A DNA stretch of 64,000 bases, taken from positions 186,001-250,000 of the forward strand of contig NZ_CP023202.1 of the NCBI RefSeq assembly GCF_000220705.2, given 5' to 3'. The translations under genes were made by a program, and so were the position numbers. The DNA comes from Streptomyces xinghaiensis S187 (GTDB lineage: Bacteria > Actinomycetota > Actinomycetes > Streptomycetales > Streptomycetaceae). Below, in pieces: positions 32,372 to 40,128 of the stretch (its first letter is position 1; each line of letters begins with the position of its first letter). The notes beneath the pieces are model-generated. The model worked only from the letters and a program-made list of their open reading frames with translations, did no database searches and had not been told where the DNA came from.

Positions 32372-33499
32372 ATGCACCCCGGCACCCTCCCGCGGACCCG
32401 CGGACGCAAGGTCCTGCTCGGCATCGCCGCCGCCACGGCTCTCGCCCTCGCCGCCCCCTCCGCCGCGGCGGCCCCGGAGACCGGGCCCGGGCCCGTGAAC
32501 CGGGCCTTCTCGCAGGCCGCCGAGGAGTTCGGCGTCCCGCGGGATCTGCTCGTGGCCGTCGCCTTCGGGGAGACCCGGCTCGACGGGCACGACGGCGAGC
32601 CCAGCCACGCCGGCGGATACGGCGTGATGCACCTGGTGAGCAGCCCCCGGCGGCACACCCTGGAGGAGGCGGCCGGGCTCACCGGCACCTCCGAGCGGGA
32701 GCTGCGCCACGACAACACGGCCAACATCCGCGGCGGCGCCGCCGTACTGGAGTCGTACGCGGACCGGACCGGGGTGAGCGAACGGGACCGGGACCGGCCC
32801 GCGGCCTGGTACCCGGCCGTCGCCCGGTACGGCAGCCCGGGCGATCTCCGGATGGGCCGGTTCTACGCCGACACGGTCTACCGGATCCTCGAAGCCGGTG
32901 TGCGCGCCCGCACCAGCCAGGGCGAACGCGTCACCACTCCCGGGCGGAAGGTGCGTCCCGAGCGCGGCCGCTACACGGACGTGCCGCCGCCCGCGCCCGG
33001 CCCCACGGAGGAGCCGGACCCCCGCGGCGCGGACTACCCGCCGGCCCGCTGGGTCCCCGCCCATCCCGGCAACTACCGCGCGGGCCGCTCCGCCGCGATC
33101 GACACGGTCATCGTCCATGTCGCGCAGGGCACGTACACCGGCACCGTGAACTGGTTCCGCAACCCGGCCTCCAGGGTCAGCGCCCACTACGTCGTCCGCT
33201 CCTCGGACGGCGAGGTGACGCAGATGGTGCGGGACGCGGACACCGCCTGGCACGCCCGGGACGCCAACCCCCGGTCCCTCGGCATCGAGCACGAGGGCTA
33301 CGTCGCCGACGCCACCTGGTTCACCGACGCCCTGTACCGCGCCTCGGCCGCCCTGACCGCCCACCTCTGCGACACCCACGGCATCCCGAAGGACCGCCGG
33401 CACATCGTCGGGCACACCGAGGTGCCCGGCAACAGCCACACCGACCCGGGTCCGCACTGGGACTGGGACCGCTACATGGAGCTGGTGAACGGCGGCTGA
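32372..33499 (+). CDS. Secreted N-acetylmuramoyl-L-alanine amidase with lysozyme-like domain
   Basis: The protein has 375 residues. Its signal peptide has a twin-Arg-like start (RTRGRKVLLG) and an Ala/Leu core, ending near AAAAPE (about residue 34). The first half resembles a lytic-transglycosylase/lysozyme-like fold (AAEEFGVPRDLLVAVAFGET with a catalytic-type Glu, then GYGVMHLV). The second half is an amidase-2/PGRP domain (about residues 235-370) with zinc ligands in VIVHVAQGTY, and GHTEVPGNSHTDPGPHWDW. It would cut peptidoglycan outside the membrane. It lies directly after uppP but behind its terminator. Translation may be gated by the hairpin over its ribosome-binding site. Confidence 0.9.
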   Translation: MHPGTLPRTRGRKVLLGIAAATALALAAPSAAAAPETGPGPVNRAFSQAAEEFGVPRDLLVAVAFGETRLDGHDGEPSHAGGYGVMHLVSSPRRHTLEEAAGLTGTSERELRHDNTANIRGGAAVLESYADRTGVSERDRDRPAAWYPAVARYGSPGDLRMGRFYADTVYRILEAGVRARTSQGERVTTPGRKVRPERGRYTDVPPPAPGPTEEPDPRGADYPPARWVPAHPGNYRAGRSAAIDTVIVHVAQGTYTGTVNWFRNPASRVSAHYVVRSSDGEVTQMVRDADTAWHARDANPRSLGIEHEGYVADATWFTDALYRASAALTAHLCDTHGIPKDRRHIVGHTEVPGNSHTDPGPHWDWDRYMELVNGG

Positions 33500-33520
33500 G
33501 ACCCCGCCCCCGCTCTGTGC

Positions 33521-33557
33521 GTGAGGCCGTCCCGGGCCCGTGCCGGGACGGCCTCAC
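33521..33557. terminator. Bidirectional terminator between amidase and flavin reductase genes
   Basis: GTGAGGCCGTCCCGG (33521-33535) and CCGGGACGGCCTCAC (33543-33557) pair perfectly over 15 bp around a 7-nt loop, between two convergent genes. Confidence 0.7.
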
Positions 33558-33608
33558 CTCGCGCGCAAGCCGTCCGGGGGCGCGGGACACCCGAGCGGTG
33601 AGCTGCCG

Positions 33609-34238
33609 TCAGCCGGCGCCACCGGTGCGGCCGGGGCCGTTCCGCCACTCCGCGTACGGAACGCGGGTGATCTCCAGGAGCTCGCCCATGGTTCCCCACT
33701 CGTCCTTGCCGAGCCGGGTGAGCGGCCGCAGCCTCGTCACCTCGGGGTGGCCGTCCACGAGCACGCTCTCGGAGACCGCCGCGTGGACCACGCGGCCGAA
33801 GACGACCGTGCTGTCACCGAGCCGGACGGTGCTGTGCAGTTCGCACTCCAGCGCGGCCGGGGAGGCGGCCACGCGCGGGGGCTTGACCCGCGTGCTGGGC
33901 TCGCGGGCGATGCCCACGGCGTCGAACTCGCTGATGCCGGGCGGGAAGTCGGTGGAGGTGGCGTTGATCTGCTCGAAGAGGTGCTCGGGGGCAAGATTGA
34001 CCACGAAGGAACCGGTCGCCTCCACATTGTTGAGCGAGTCCTTGCGGCCGACGGAGGTGAACTGCACGATCGGCGGATCGATGCAGGAGACGGTGAAATA
34101 GGAGTGCGGGGCAAGATTGTCCACGCCGTCCGCCGACGTCGTGGAAATCCAGGCGATCGGCCGGGGCACGACCACCGCGTTCATGAATTTGTAGAAGGGG
34201 TTCCTGCCGAGGGCGGCGGGATCGAAGTCGATGCGCAT
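33609..34238 (-). CDS. Flavin reductase-like domain protein (flavoredoxin type)
   Basis: The protein has 209 residues. The FMN-binding split barrel of the flavin_reduct family shows FYKFMNAVVVPRPIAWIST, NLAPHSYFTVSCIDPPIV, and VNLAPEHLFEQINATSTDFP-type segments. VVFGRVVHAAV and LRPLTRLGKDEW complete it. Members bind FMN and serve as NAD(P)H:flavin reductase or as flavoredoxin. No monooxygenase partner is adjacent; the closest flavin enzyme in the window is at 50-51.5 kb, so the partner is unknown. The gene is divergent from the conservon. Confidence 0.9.
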   Translation of the reverse strand: MRIDFDPAALGRNPFYKFMNAVVVPRPIAWISTTSADGVDNLAPHSYFTVSCIDPPIVQFTSVGRKDSLNNVEATGSFVVNLAPEHLFEQINATSTDFPPGISEFDAVGIAREPSTRVKPPRVAASPAALECELHSTVRLGDSTVVFGRVVHAAVSESVLVDGHPEVTRLRPLTRLGKDEWGTMGELLEITRVPYAEWRNGPGRTGGAG

Positions 34239-34716
34239 GGGCGCAGTATCCCCGGTCCGCGCGGGCAGTCCCGCAGGGGGCCGCCACCGGCCGGTCCCCG
34301 TGTCCCCCGGTCACATCGGGTGGCGCGCCCCCCGCGGCGGATCGCCGTCCGTGACCGGTGCGGAAGAAAGGCTTCCGGATGTGGCCGGTATTCCTCCCGT
34401 AACCGTCCGGATCATCCCCTCGCAGCGCCTCCGCCGGCGGCCTTCACCAGCCCCGTGCACCCCGGTGGCACCACCGGCCGTAACGGCTTGTCTGCACGTC
34501 AACTTCACAAAACCCCTGGCCACTTGGCACGTCGATCCATGATTAAGATGATGAACACATCAGCGCTTCCGTGGCGGACGCCGACAGCGGGGCCCACATG
34601 TCCCGTGTGCCGACCGCCGGTGCCACTTGTCCGGAATCGGACAGACCCCGTACCGGCGGCGCTCCCGTCGTCGCATCTCCCCCGGTATCCCCTCGCCCCC
34701 AAGCAACGAGGATCCG
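34239..34716. other. Intergenic region upstream of the conservon
   Basis: This 478-bp gap lies between divergent genes. No ORF with coding character is seen. Bases around 34490-34565 are A/T-richer (AACTTCACAAAACC, CATGATTAAGATGATG) and are the most likely promoter zone for cvnA, but I could not align a convincing -35/-10 pair. Confidence 0.5.
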
Positions 34717-36102
34717 ATGACTCAATACGCACCGGAGGCGGTTTTCTGGTGCCTTGTCGCCGGTCTGCTCGCCGCCCTGGTCCTGCTGGTCCGCCAGCGG
34801 GGCATCACCAAGGCTCTGCGCAGGCACGCGGCAGCACTGGAGGACGGTCTCCGCGCCCGTGACCAAGAGGCCCGGCACCTGGTGGAGGTCCGCCTCCCCG
34901 CGATGGAATCCTCGCAGGCCCAGCCGGGTCCCATGCCGGGACTGCTCCACGACCGGCTGGAAGGCACCTCCTTCGCCGAAAGCCTGCAGACGGTGATCGA
35001 CCTGTTCACCGGCGCCGCCGACCGGGCCCGGACCCGCGCCGACCAGTCGGCCAAGGCCGCCCTCAAGTCGTCGATGCGCGCCCTGCAGGGACTGGCGAAC
35101 GAGCAGCAGCTCGCCATCACCGACATGCAGGACCACCACGACAACCCGCACGTCCTCCAGGATCTGCTGGAGATCGACCACGCGAACGCCCAGTTCGGCC
35201 GGCGTGCCCAGGGCATCGCGGTGCTGTGCGGCTCCTGGCCGGGCCGGCAGCGCGCCGCCTCCTCGCTGGTCGACGTCGTCCGGGGCGCCAAGGGCCGGAT
35301 CCGGGACTACCGCCGGGTCGAGGTCCACGCGCAGGTCGACCTGGCCGTGGTGAGCCGGGCCGTGGAACCGGTGGTGCTCGCCGTCGCCGAGCTCCTCGAC
35401 AACGCGGCGCGCCACTCCCAGCCCAACACCCAGGTCGAGGTGACCCTCCGGGCCGCGCACAACGGCACCGCCATCGTGATCGACGACGCCGGTGTCGGCA
35501 TGGACGACCGGGAGATCCAGAAGGCGACCCTGCTGCTCTCCGGCCGCCAGGACATCGACATCAACCGGCTCGGCGACCCGCCGCAGTTCGGCTTCGCCGT
35601 GATCGGCGTCCTCGCGGCCCGGTACGGGTTCAGCGTGTCCGTCGACACGCGGTCACCCTACGGGGGCGTCCGGGCCGTGCTGTTCCTCCCGAAGGAGCTG
35701 CTCACCAGCGTGATCACCGAGACCCCCGACTCGGCGGACGAGCGGACCGGGCCCGCGGCCGCCGCACCGGCCCCCGCCGCCGTGACCGCCGAGCCCGCTC
35801 CCGCCGCACCGGCACCGGCCCCCGCCGCGGCCGCACCGGCCCCGCCCGCGCCCGCAGAGGCAGAGCAGGAGGCGCCCGAGCCGGCCCCCGCCTCCACGGC
35901 GCTCGGCCTGCCCAAGCGGCGCCGCCGGGAGCCCGTACCGGAGCACGTGGCCGCCACCCGCGCCCCCGTGGCGCAGCCCGGCGCCGAGCCGCCCCCGGCC
36001 CGCCCGGCCCACGAAACCGCCTCCCGCATGGGTGCCTTCGCGCGTGGCACCCGTTCCGGCCGTCTCTCCTCCCCGGACGATGAAGGGACCCCCCAGCGAT
36101 GA
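34717..36102 (+). CDS. cvnA: Conservon sensor histidine-kinase-like ATPase CvnA
   Basis: The protein has 461 residues. One N-terminal membrane helix (residues 8-26, AVFWCLVAGLLAALVLLVR) is followed by a coiled region and a GHKL ATPase domain. The domain has N-box VAELLDNAARHS (about 224-235), G1 IDDAGVGM (about 255) and G2-like FGFAVIGVLAARYG. No conventional H-box with phosphorylatable His is evident. A long Pro/Ala-rich tail (residues 345-390) precedes a basic end. GAGG 5 nt before the ATG supports the start. It is the membrane component of a Streptomyces conservon, complexed with CvnB, C and D in a GPCR/heterotrimeric-G-protein-like module. Its stop overlaps cvnB as ATGA. Confidence 0.93.
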   Translation: MTQYAPEAVFWCLVAGLLAALVLLVRQRGITKALRRHAAALEDGLRARDQEARHLVEVRLPAMESSQAQPGPMPGLLHDRLEGTSFAESLQTVIDLFTGAADRARTRADQSAKAALKSSMRALQGLANEQQLAITDMQDHHDNPHVLQDLLEIDHANAQFGRRAQGIAVLCGSWPGRQRAASSLVDVVRGAKGRIRDYRRVEVHAQVDLAVVSRAVEPVVLAVAELLDNAARHSQPNTQVEVTLRAAHNGTAIVIDDAGVGMDDREIQKATLLLSGRQDIDINRLGDPPQFGFAVIGVLAARYGFSVSVDTRSPYGGVRAVLFLPKELLTSVITETPDSADERTGPAAAAPAPAAVTAEPAPAAPAPAPAAAAPAPPAPAEAEQEAPEPAPASTALGLPKRRRREPVPEHVAATRAPVAQPGAEPPPARPAHETASRMGAFARGTRSGRLSSPDDEGTPQR

Positions 36103-36524
36103 ACCCCCGTACGGCCAATGAACTGGGCTGGATGCTCGACGAGGTGCTGAAGGTGCCGGAGGCCCGGCACGCCATCCTGCTCTCCGCGGACGGCATGCTC
36201 CGGGCCCACTCCGAGGGCATCACCCGCGACGAGGCCGACCGGCAGGCGGCGGCGCTCTCCGGTCTCCAGTCGATCAGCCGCAGCACGGCCGAGTTCTGCG
36301 CCCGGGAGGAATCCCCGTGGCAGCAGACCCTGGTCGAGTTCGCCAGTGGCTACGTCTTCCTGATCGCCGCCGGCACGGGCGCCTATCTCGCGGTCTCCGC
36401 CTCCCAGAACGTGGACATGGAGGCCGTCACGTACCGGATGCACAAGCTGGTCGACCGCCTGGGCAAGGAGCTGACCAGTCCGCCCCGGCACGACGCGGTC
36501 TCCCACGCCGGCGGCCCGGCGTGA
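36099..36524 (+). CDS. cvnB: Roadblock/LC7 domain protein CvnB
   Basis: The protein has 141 residues. The roadblock fold shows ELGWMLDEVLKVPEARHAIL, LSADGMLRAHSEGITRDEAD, and a central beta strand with LVEFASGYVFLIAAGTGAYL. Roadblock proteins act as regulators or GTPase-activating partners of small Ras-like GTPases such as MglA; in conservons CvnB is thought to act on CvnD. It starts within the cvnA stop (ATGA, 36099-36102) and ends within the cvnC start (GTGA), indicating tight translational coupling. Confidence 0.93.
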   Translation: MNPRTANELGWMLDEVLKVPEARHAILLSADGMLRAHSEGITRDEADRQAAALSGLQSISRSTAEFCAREESPWQQTLVEFASGYVFLIAAGTGAYLAVSASQNVDMEAVTYRMHKLVDRLGKELTSPPRHDAVSHAGGPA

Positions 36525-36880
36525 GCCCGCCCCGCAGGAGGGAGCGGGGACTCGTACGCCCGTATGTGGTGACCGACGGCCGTGCGCACCCGACGCGCAA
36601 CACGCTGGATTTAGTCACCCTCGTCATGGCGATGAACGACCGGCCGCTGAGCGGACTGAGCCCGGAGAAGAAGCGCCTGATGGAGCTCTGCCGGGGCGGT
36701 GCGCTCTCGGTCGCCGAGGTGGCGGGCCATCTGGAGCTGTCGGTCAGCGTCGTCAAGGTGCTGCTCAGCGATCTGATCGACAGCGGCCACATCACCACCC
36801 GGGCCCCCGTCCCCAAGGCTCAACTCCCCCAGGCCCAGCTCTTGCAGGAGGTGCTCGATGGGCTCCGCGCTCGCCTCTGA
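36521..36880 (+). CDS. cvnC: DUF742 protein CvnC
   Basis: The 119-residue protein starts at the GTG 36521, overlapping the cvnB stop. DUF742 features are the basic start (PPRRRERGLVRPYVVTDGRA), HPTRNTLDLVTLV, and a winged-helix-like C-terminal half (LSVAEVAGHLELSVSVVKVL, then LLSDLIDSGHI). The role in the conservon complex is not established, and the helix-turn-helix-like part suggests possible DNA or protein binding. Its 3' end overlaps cvnD by 23 nt, the longest overlap among the first four cistrons. Confidence 0.92.
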   Translation: MSPPRRRERGLVRPYVVTDGRAHPTRNTLDLVTLVMAMNDRPLSGLSPEKKRLMELCRGGALSVAEVAGHLELSVSVVKVLLSDLIDSGHITTRAPVPKAQLPQAQLLQEVLDGLRARL

Positions 36881-37457
36881 CCACGTCTATCTCCCGGATA
36901 CGGTCAGCACCGCGGCCAAGATCCTCGTCGTCGGGCACTTCGCCGTCGGCAAGACCACCTTCGTGGGCACCCTCTCGGAGATCCGGCCGCTGCGCACCGA
37001 GGAGACGCTGTCGGAGGCCGGTGCCCACATCGACGACCTCGCCGGGGTCCCGGAGAAGTCCACGACCACCGTGGCCATGGACTTCGGCCGGCTGACGCTC
37101 AGCGAGGAACTGGTGCTCTATCTGTTCGGGGCGCCCGGGCAGAAGCGCTTCACCCGGCTCTGGCGGGACATGACCCACGGCGCCCTCGGGGCGCTGGTGC
37201 TCGCCGACACCCGCAGACTCGACCAGTCCTTCGACGTCATGGGGCTCCTGGAGGAGCACGCCGTGCCGTACGCCGTGGCGGTCAACCGCTTCGACGACGC
37301 CCCCTCCTACCCCGAGGAGGAGATCCGGGAAGCCCTCGACCTGCTTCCCGAGACCCCGCTGGTCACCTGTGACGCCCGGGACCGGATCTCCTCCACGCAC
37401 GCCCTGATCGCTCTCGTCCAGTACCTCCAGACCCGTCTCGCGCAGGAGAACATGTGA
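36858..37457 (+). CDS. cvnD: Conservon GTPase CvnD
   Basis: The protein has 199 residues and a Ras-like GTPase fold. P-loop GHFAVGKTTFVG lies near residues 26-37, a switch region has KSTTTVAMDFGRL, G3-like FGAPGQKRF carries Gln where Ras has DxxGQ, and the G4-like element is VNRFDD (normally NKxD). The G3 motif GAPGQ lacks the canonical Asp, as in other conservon/MglA-like GTPases. It is the G-protein of the module and begins inside cvnC. Its stop overlaps the next GTG (ATGTGA), coupling it to the P450 genes. Confidence 0.93.
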   Translation: MGSALASDHVYLPDTVSTAAKILVVGHFAVGKTTFVGTLSEIRPLRTEETLSEAGAHIDDLAGVPEKSTTTVAMDFGRLTLSEELVLYLFGAPGQKRFTRLWRDMTHGALGALVLADTRRLDQSFDVMGLLEEHAVPYAVAVNRFDDAPSYPEEEIREALDLLPETPLVTCDARDRISSTHALIALVQYLQTRLAQENM

Positions 37458-38905
37458 CCACTCAACCGTCCGGGCCCGACACCCAGCCGCCGCCACCCGG
37501 CTGCCCGGTACACGCCGGGGAGACCGGCGCCAAGCCGGCCGCCGGCGGTGCCGGAAGCGGGATCGAGCGCCTCTACGGCCCCGAGTTCGCCGCCGACCCG
37601 GCGGCCGCCTACGCGCGGCTGCGGACCTACGGCCCCGTCGCCCCGGTGGAGCTCGCCGAGGGCGTCGAGGCGTGGCTGGTCACCTCGTACGAGGGCGCTC
37701 TGGACGTGCTGCGCAGCCCGGAGCGGTTCTCCAAGGACCCGCGGCGCTGGCGTGCCCTCGCCGACGGGACCGTCCCGCCGGACAGCCCGGTCGTCCCGAT
37801 GATGATGTACCGGCCGAACGCCCTGTGGACCGACGGGGCCGACCACGCGCGGCTGCGCGGGGCGATCACGGACAGCCTCGACCGGGTGGACCCCAACGCC
37901 CTGCGCGGCTACGTCGAGCACAGCGCCGACACCCTGATCGACCGCTTCGGCCCCCGGGGCCGGGCCGATCTGCTGGCCGAGTACGGCGCCCGCCTCCCGC
38001 TGCTGGTCTTCGAGCGGCTCTTCGGCTGCCCGTCCGACATCGGGACCAAGCTGGTCGAGGGCATGTCCGGGATCTTCGACTCGGAGGCCGACGCGGAGAA
38101 GGCCAACCAGACCCTCCTGGAGGGCGTCGCCGGGCTGGTTGCCCTCAAGCGGGCGGAGCCGGGGCCGGATGTGACGTCCTGGATGATGGCCCATCCCGCG
38201 GCGCTCACCGACGAGGAGATGATGCAGCAGCTCGTCCTGTTGATGGGCGCGGGCACCGAGCCGCAGCAGAACCTCATCTGCAACGGCCTGCTGCTCCTGC
38301 TCTCCGACGACCGCTTCGCCGGTGACCTGGCCGGCGGCAGCATGCCGGTCGAGGACGCCCTCGACGAGGTGCTGTGGACCGACCCGCCCATGGCGAACTA
38401 CTGCGTGCACTATCCGCTGCACGAGCAGGACTTCGGCGGCCACACGCTGCGCCCGGGGGAGCCCGTGCTCGTCAGCCTGGCCGCCGCGAACACCGATCCC
38501 ACGCTGGTCTCCGAGCGCCGCGGCGGCAACCGCGCGCATCTCGCGTGGAGCGCCGGGCCGCACGGCTGCCCGGCCAAGGACCCCGCCCGGCTGATCGCTG
38601 CCGTCGCGGTGGAAAAACTTCTGGACCGTCTTCCGGATGTTGAACTCGAGGTCGGGGTAGAGCAGTTGAGTTGGCGTCCGGGGCCCTTCCACCGGGCGCT
38701 GGCCGCTCTTCCGGTTCGCTTTCCTCCGGTCGCCTCACCCGCGGTCGCAGACAAGAAAAATGGAGACAGTGGATGGACACCACAACCCGCCCCCTCGTCA
38801 TCGATCCTTCCGGCAGCGACATCCACGGTGAGGCAGCCCGTATCAGGGAGCGGGGGCCGGTCGCGCTGGTGGAACTCCCTGGCGAGGTGGTGGCGTGGGC
38901 AGTAA
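37454..38905 (+). CDS. cvnE: Conservon cytochrome P450 lacking the ExxR motif (CYP157-like)
   Basis: The GTG-started protein has 483 residues. The P450 I-helix reads LLMGAGTEPQQNLI, and the heme ligand is Cys372 in SAGPHGCPAKDPARL. At the K-helix the usual ExxR is E305-V-L-W308 (DEVLW): the Arg is Trp. The CYP157 family of Streptomyces is known for lacking ExxR (EQSLW type), so this is a family trait. The open frame runs 133 nt into the next P450 gene. The last ~45 residues, from about ADKKNGDSGW, do not look P450-derived and are probably read-through coding. The typical P450 end would be near VRFPPV. Confidence 0.88.
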   Translation: MTTQPSGPDTQPPPPGCPVHAGETGAKPAAGGAGSGIERLYGPEFAADPAAAYARLRTYGPVAPVELAEGVEAWLVTSYEGALDVLRSPERFSKDPRRWRALADGTVPPDSPVVPMMMYRPNALWTDGADHARLRGAITDSLDRVDPNALRGYVEHSADTLIDRFGPRGRADLLAEYGARLPLLVFERLFGCPSDIGTKLVEGMSGIFDSEADAEKANQTLLEGVAGLVALKRAEPGPDVTSWMMAHPAALTDEEMMQQLVLLMGAGTEPQQNLICNGLLLLLSDDRFAGDLAGGSMPVEDALDEVLWTDPPMANYCVHYPLHEQDFGGHTLRPGEPVLVSLAAANTDPTLVSERRGGNRAHLAWSAGPHGCPAKDPARLIAAVAVEKLLDRLPDVELEVGVEQLSWRPGPFHRALAALPVRFPPVASPAVADKKNGDSGWTPQPAPSSSILPAATSTVRQPVSGSGGRSRWWNSLARWWRGQ

Positions 38906-40020
38906 GTGACGCCACCCTGCTCAAGGAACTCCTGACCGACCCGCGCGTCTCCAAGGACCCCCGGCAGCACTGGCCGGCCTGGATCAACGGGGAGATAACC
39001 CCGGAGTGGCCGCTGTTCACCTGGGTCGCGGTGACGAACATGTTCACCGCCTACGGTGCCGACCACCGGCGGCTGCGCAAGCTCGTCGCCACGGCCTTCA
39101 CCGCCCGCCGGACGGCAGCGCTCCGCCCCCGGATCGAGGAGCTGACCGCGGGCCTGATCGACAAGCTCGCGGCCGTGCCGGCGGGTGAGGTGGTGGACCT
39201 CCGGGAGGAGTACTGCTACCCGATCCCCATCCAGGTCATCTGCGAGCTGTTCGGCGTCGAGGACGAGACGATGCGGGAGAAGTTCCGCACCCTCGTGGAC
39301 AGCATCTTCAACACCACTGCGGACGCCGAGGAGGTGGCCGCCACCTTCGAGGGCATCCACGTGCTGCTCACCGAACTGGTGGCCCTGAAGCGGCGCGAGC
39401 CGGCCGACGACATGACGAGCCTGCTCATCGCCGCCCGGGAGGAGGACGGCTCCCGGCTGACCGAGCCGGAGCTGATCGACACCCTGCTGCTGGTGATCAG
39501 CGCCGGGCACGAGACCACGGTCAACCTCCTCGACAACGCGATCCATCTGCTGCTCGCCCACCCGGAGCAGCGGGCCCTGGTCCGCGAGGGCAAGGTCTCC
39601 TGGAGCGATGTGATCGAGGAGGCGCTGCGCGTCGAGTCCCCGGTGGCGAGCCTGCCGCTGCGCTACGCGGTGGAGGACATCCGGGCCGGTGACGTGACCA
39701 TCAAGAAGGGGGACGCGATCCTCGCCGCCTACGCCGCGGCCGGGCGCAACCCCCGCCTGCACGGCGCGGACGCCGACCGGTTCGACCTCACCCGGGTCAA
39801 CAAGGAGCACCTCGCCTTTGGTCACGGCGTGCACCACTGCCTGGGCGCTCCGCTGGCCCGGCTGGAGGCGGAGATCGCGCTGCCCGCCCTCTTCGAGCGC
39901 TTCCCGGACCTGGAGCTCGGCTGCGCGGAGGACGAGCTGCGGCCCGTGGCGTCCTTCATCTCCAACGGCCACCGCACGCTGCCGGCCCGGATCCACGGGG
40001 CCGGGAACGGCGCCGGCTGA
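38773..40020 (+). CDS. Cytochrome P450, CYP154-like
   Basis: This 415-residue P450 is complete: I-helix ISAGHETTVNLL (oxygen-activation AGxxT), ExxR as EEALRVESP, and heme signature FGHGVHHCLGAPLARLE with Cys356. The start ATG 38773 has GGAG at 38762-38765, 7 nt upstream. It overlaps the preceding CYP157-like ORF by 133 nt in another frame. CYP157/CYP154 pairs at the end of conservons are known in Streptomyces. The substrate is unknown, and ferredoxin and reductase must come from elsewhere. A strong terminator ends the operon. Confidence 0.93.
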   Translation: MDTTTRPLVIDPSGSDIHGEAARIRERGPVALVELPGEVVAWAVSDATLLKELLTDPRVSKDPRQHWPAWINGEITPEWPLFTWVAVTNMFTAYGADHRRLRKLVATAFTARRTAALRPRIEELTAGLIDKLAAVPAGEVVDLREEYCYPIPIQVICELFGVEDETMREKFRTLVDSIFNTTADAEEVAATFEGIHVLLTELVALKRREPADDMTSLLIAAREEDGSRLTEPELIDTLLLVISAGHETTVNLLDNAIHLLLAHPEQRALVREGKVSWSDVIEEALRVESPVASLPLRYAVEDIRAGDVTIKKGDAILAAYAAAGRNPRLHGADADRFDLTRVNKEHLAFGHGVHHCLGAPLARLEAEIALPALFERFPDLELGCAEDELRPVASFISNGHRTLPARIHGAGNGAG

Positions 40021-40039
40021 GGCACCGCGTTCGTCTCCG

Positions 40040-40082
40040 CGGCCCCGTCCGCCCGGCTGCCGGCCGGGCGGACGGGGCCGTT
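40040..40082. terminator. Terminator at the end of the conservon
   Basis: CGGCCCCGTCCGCCCGGC (40040-40057) and GCCGGGCGGACGGGGCCG (40063-40080) pair perfectly over 18 bp with loop TGCCG, then TT. It is the longest perfect stem seen in the window and lies between convergent genes. Confidence 0.82.
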
Positions 40083-40128
40083 CCCGTCCGCCGGGCCGGG
40101 GCCGTCCCTCCGTACGGACGGCGCGCCG

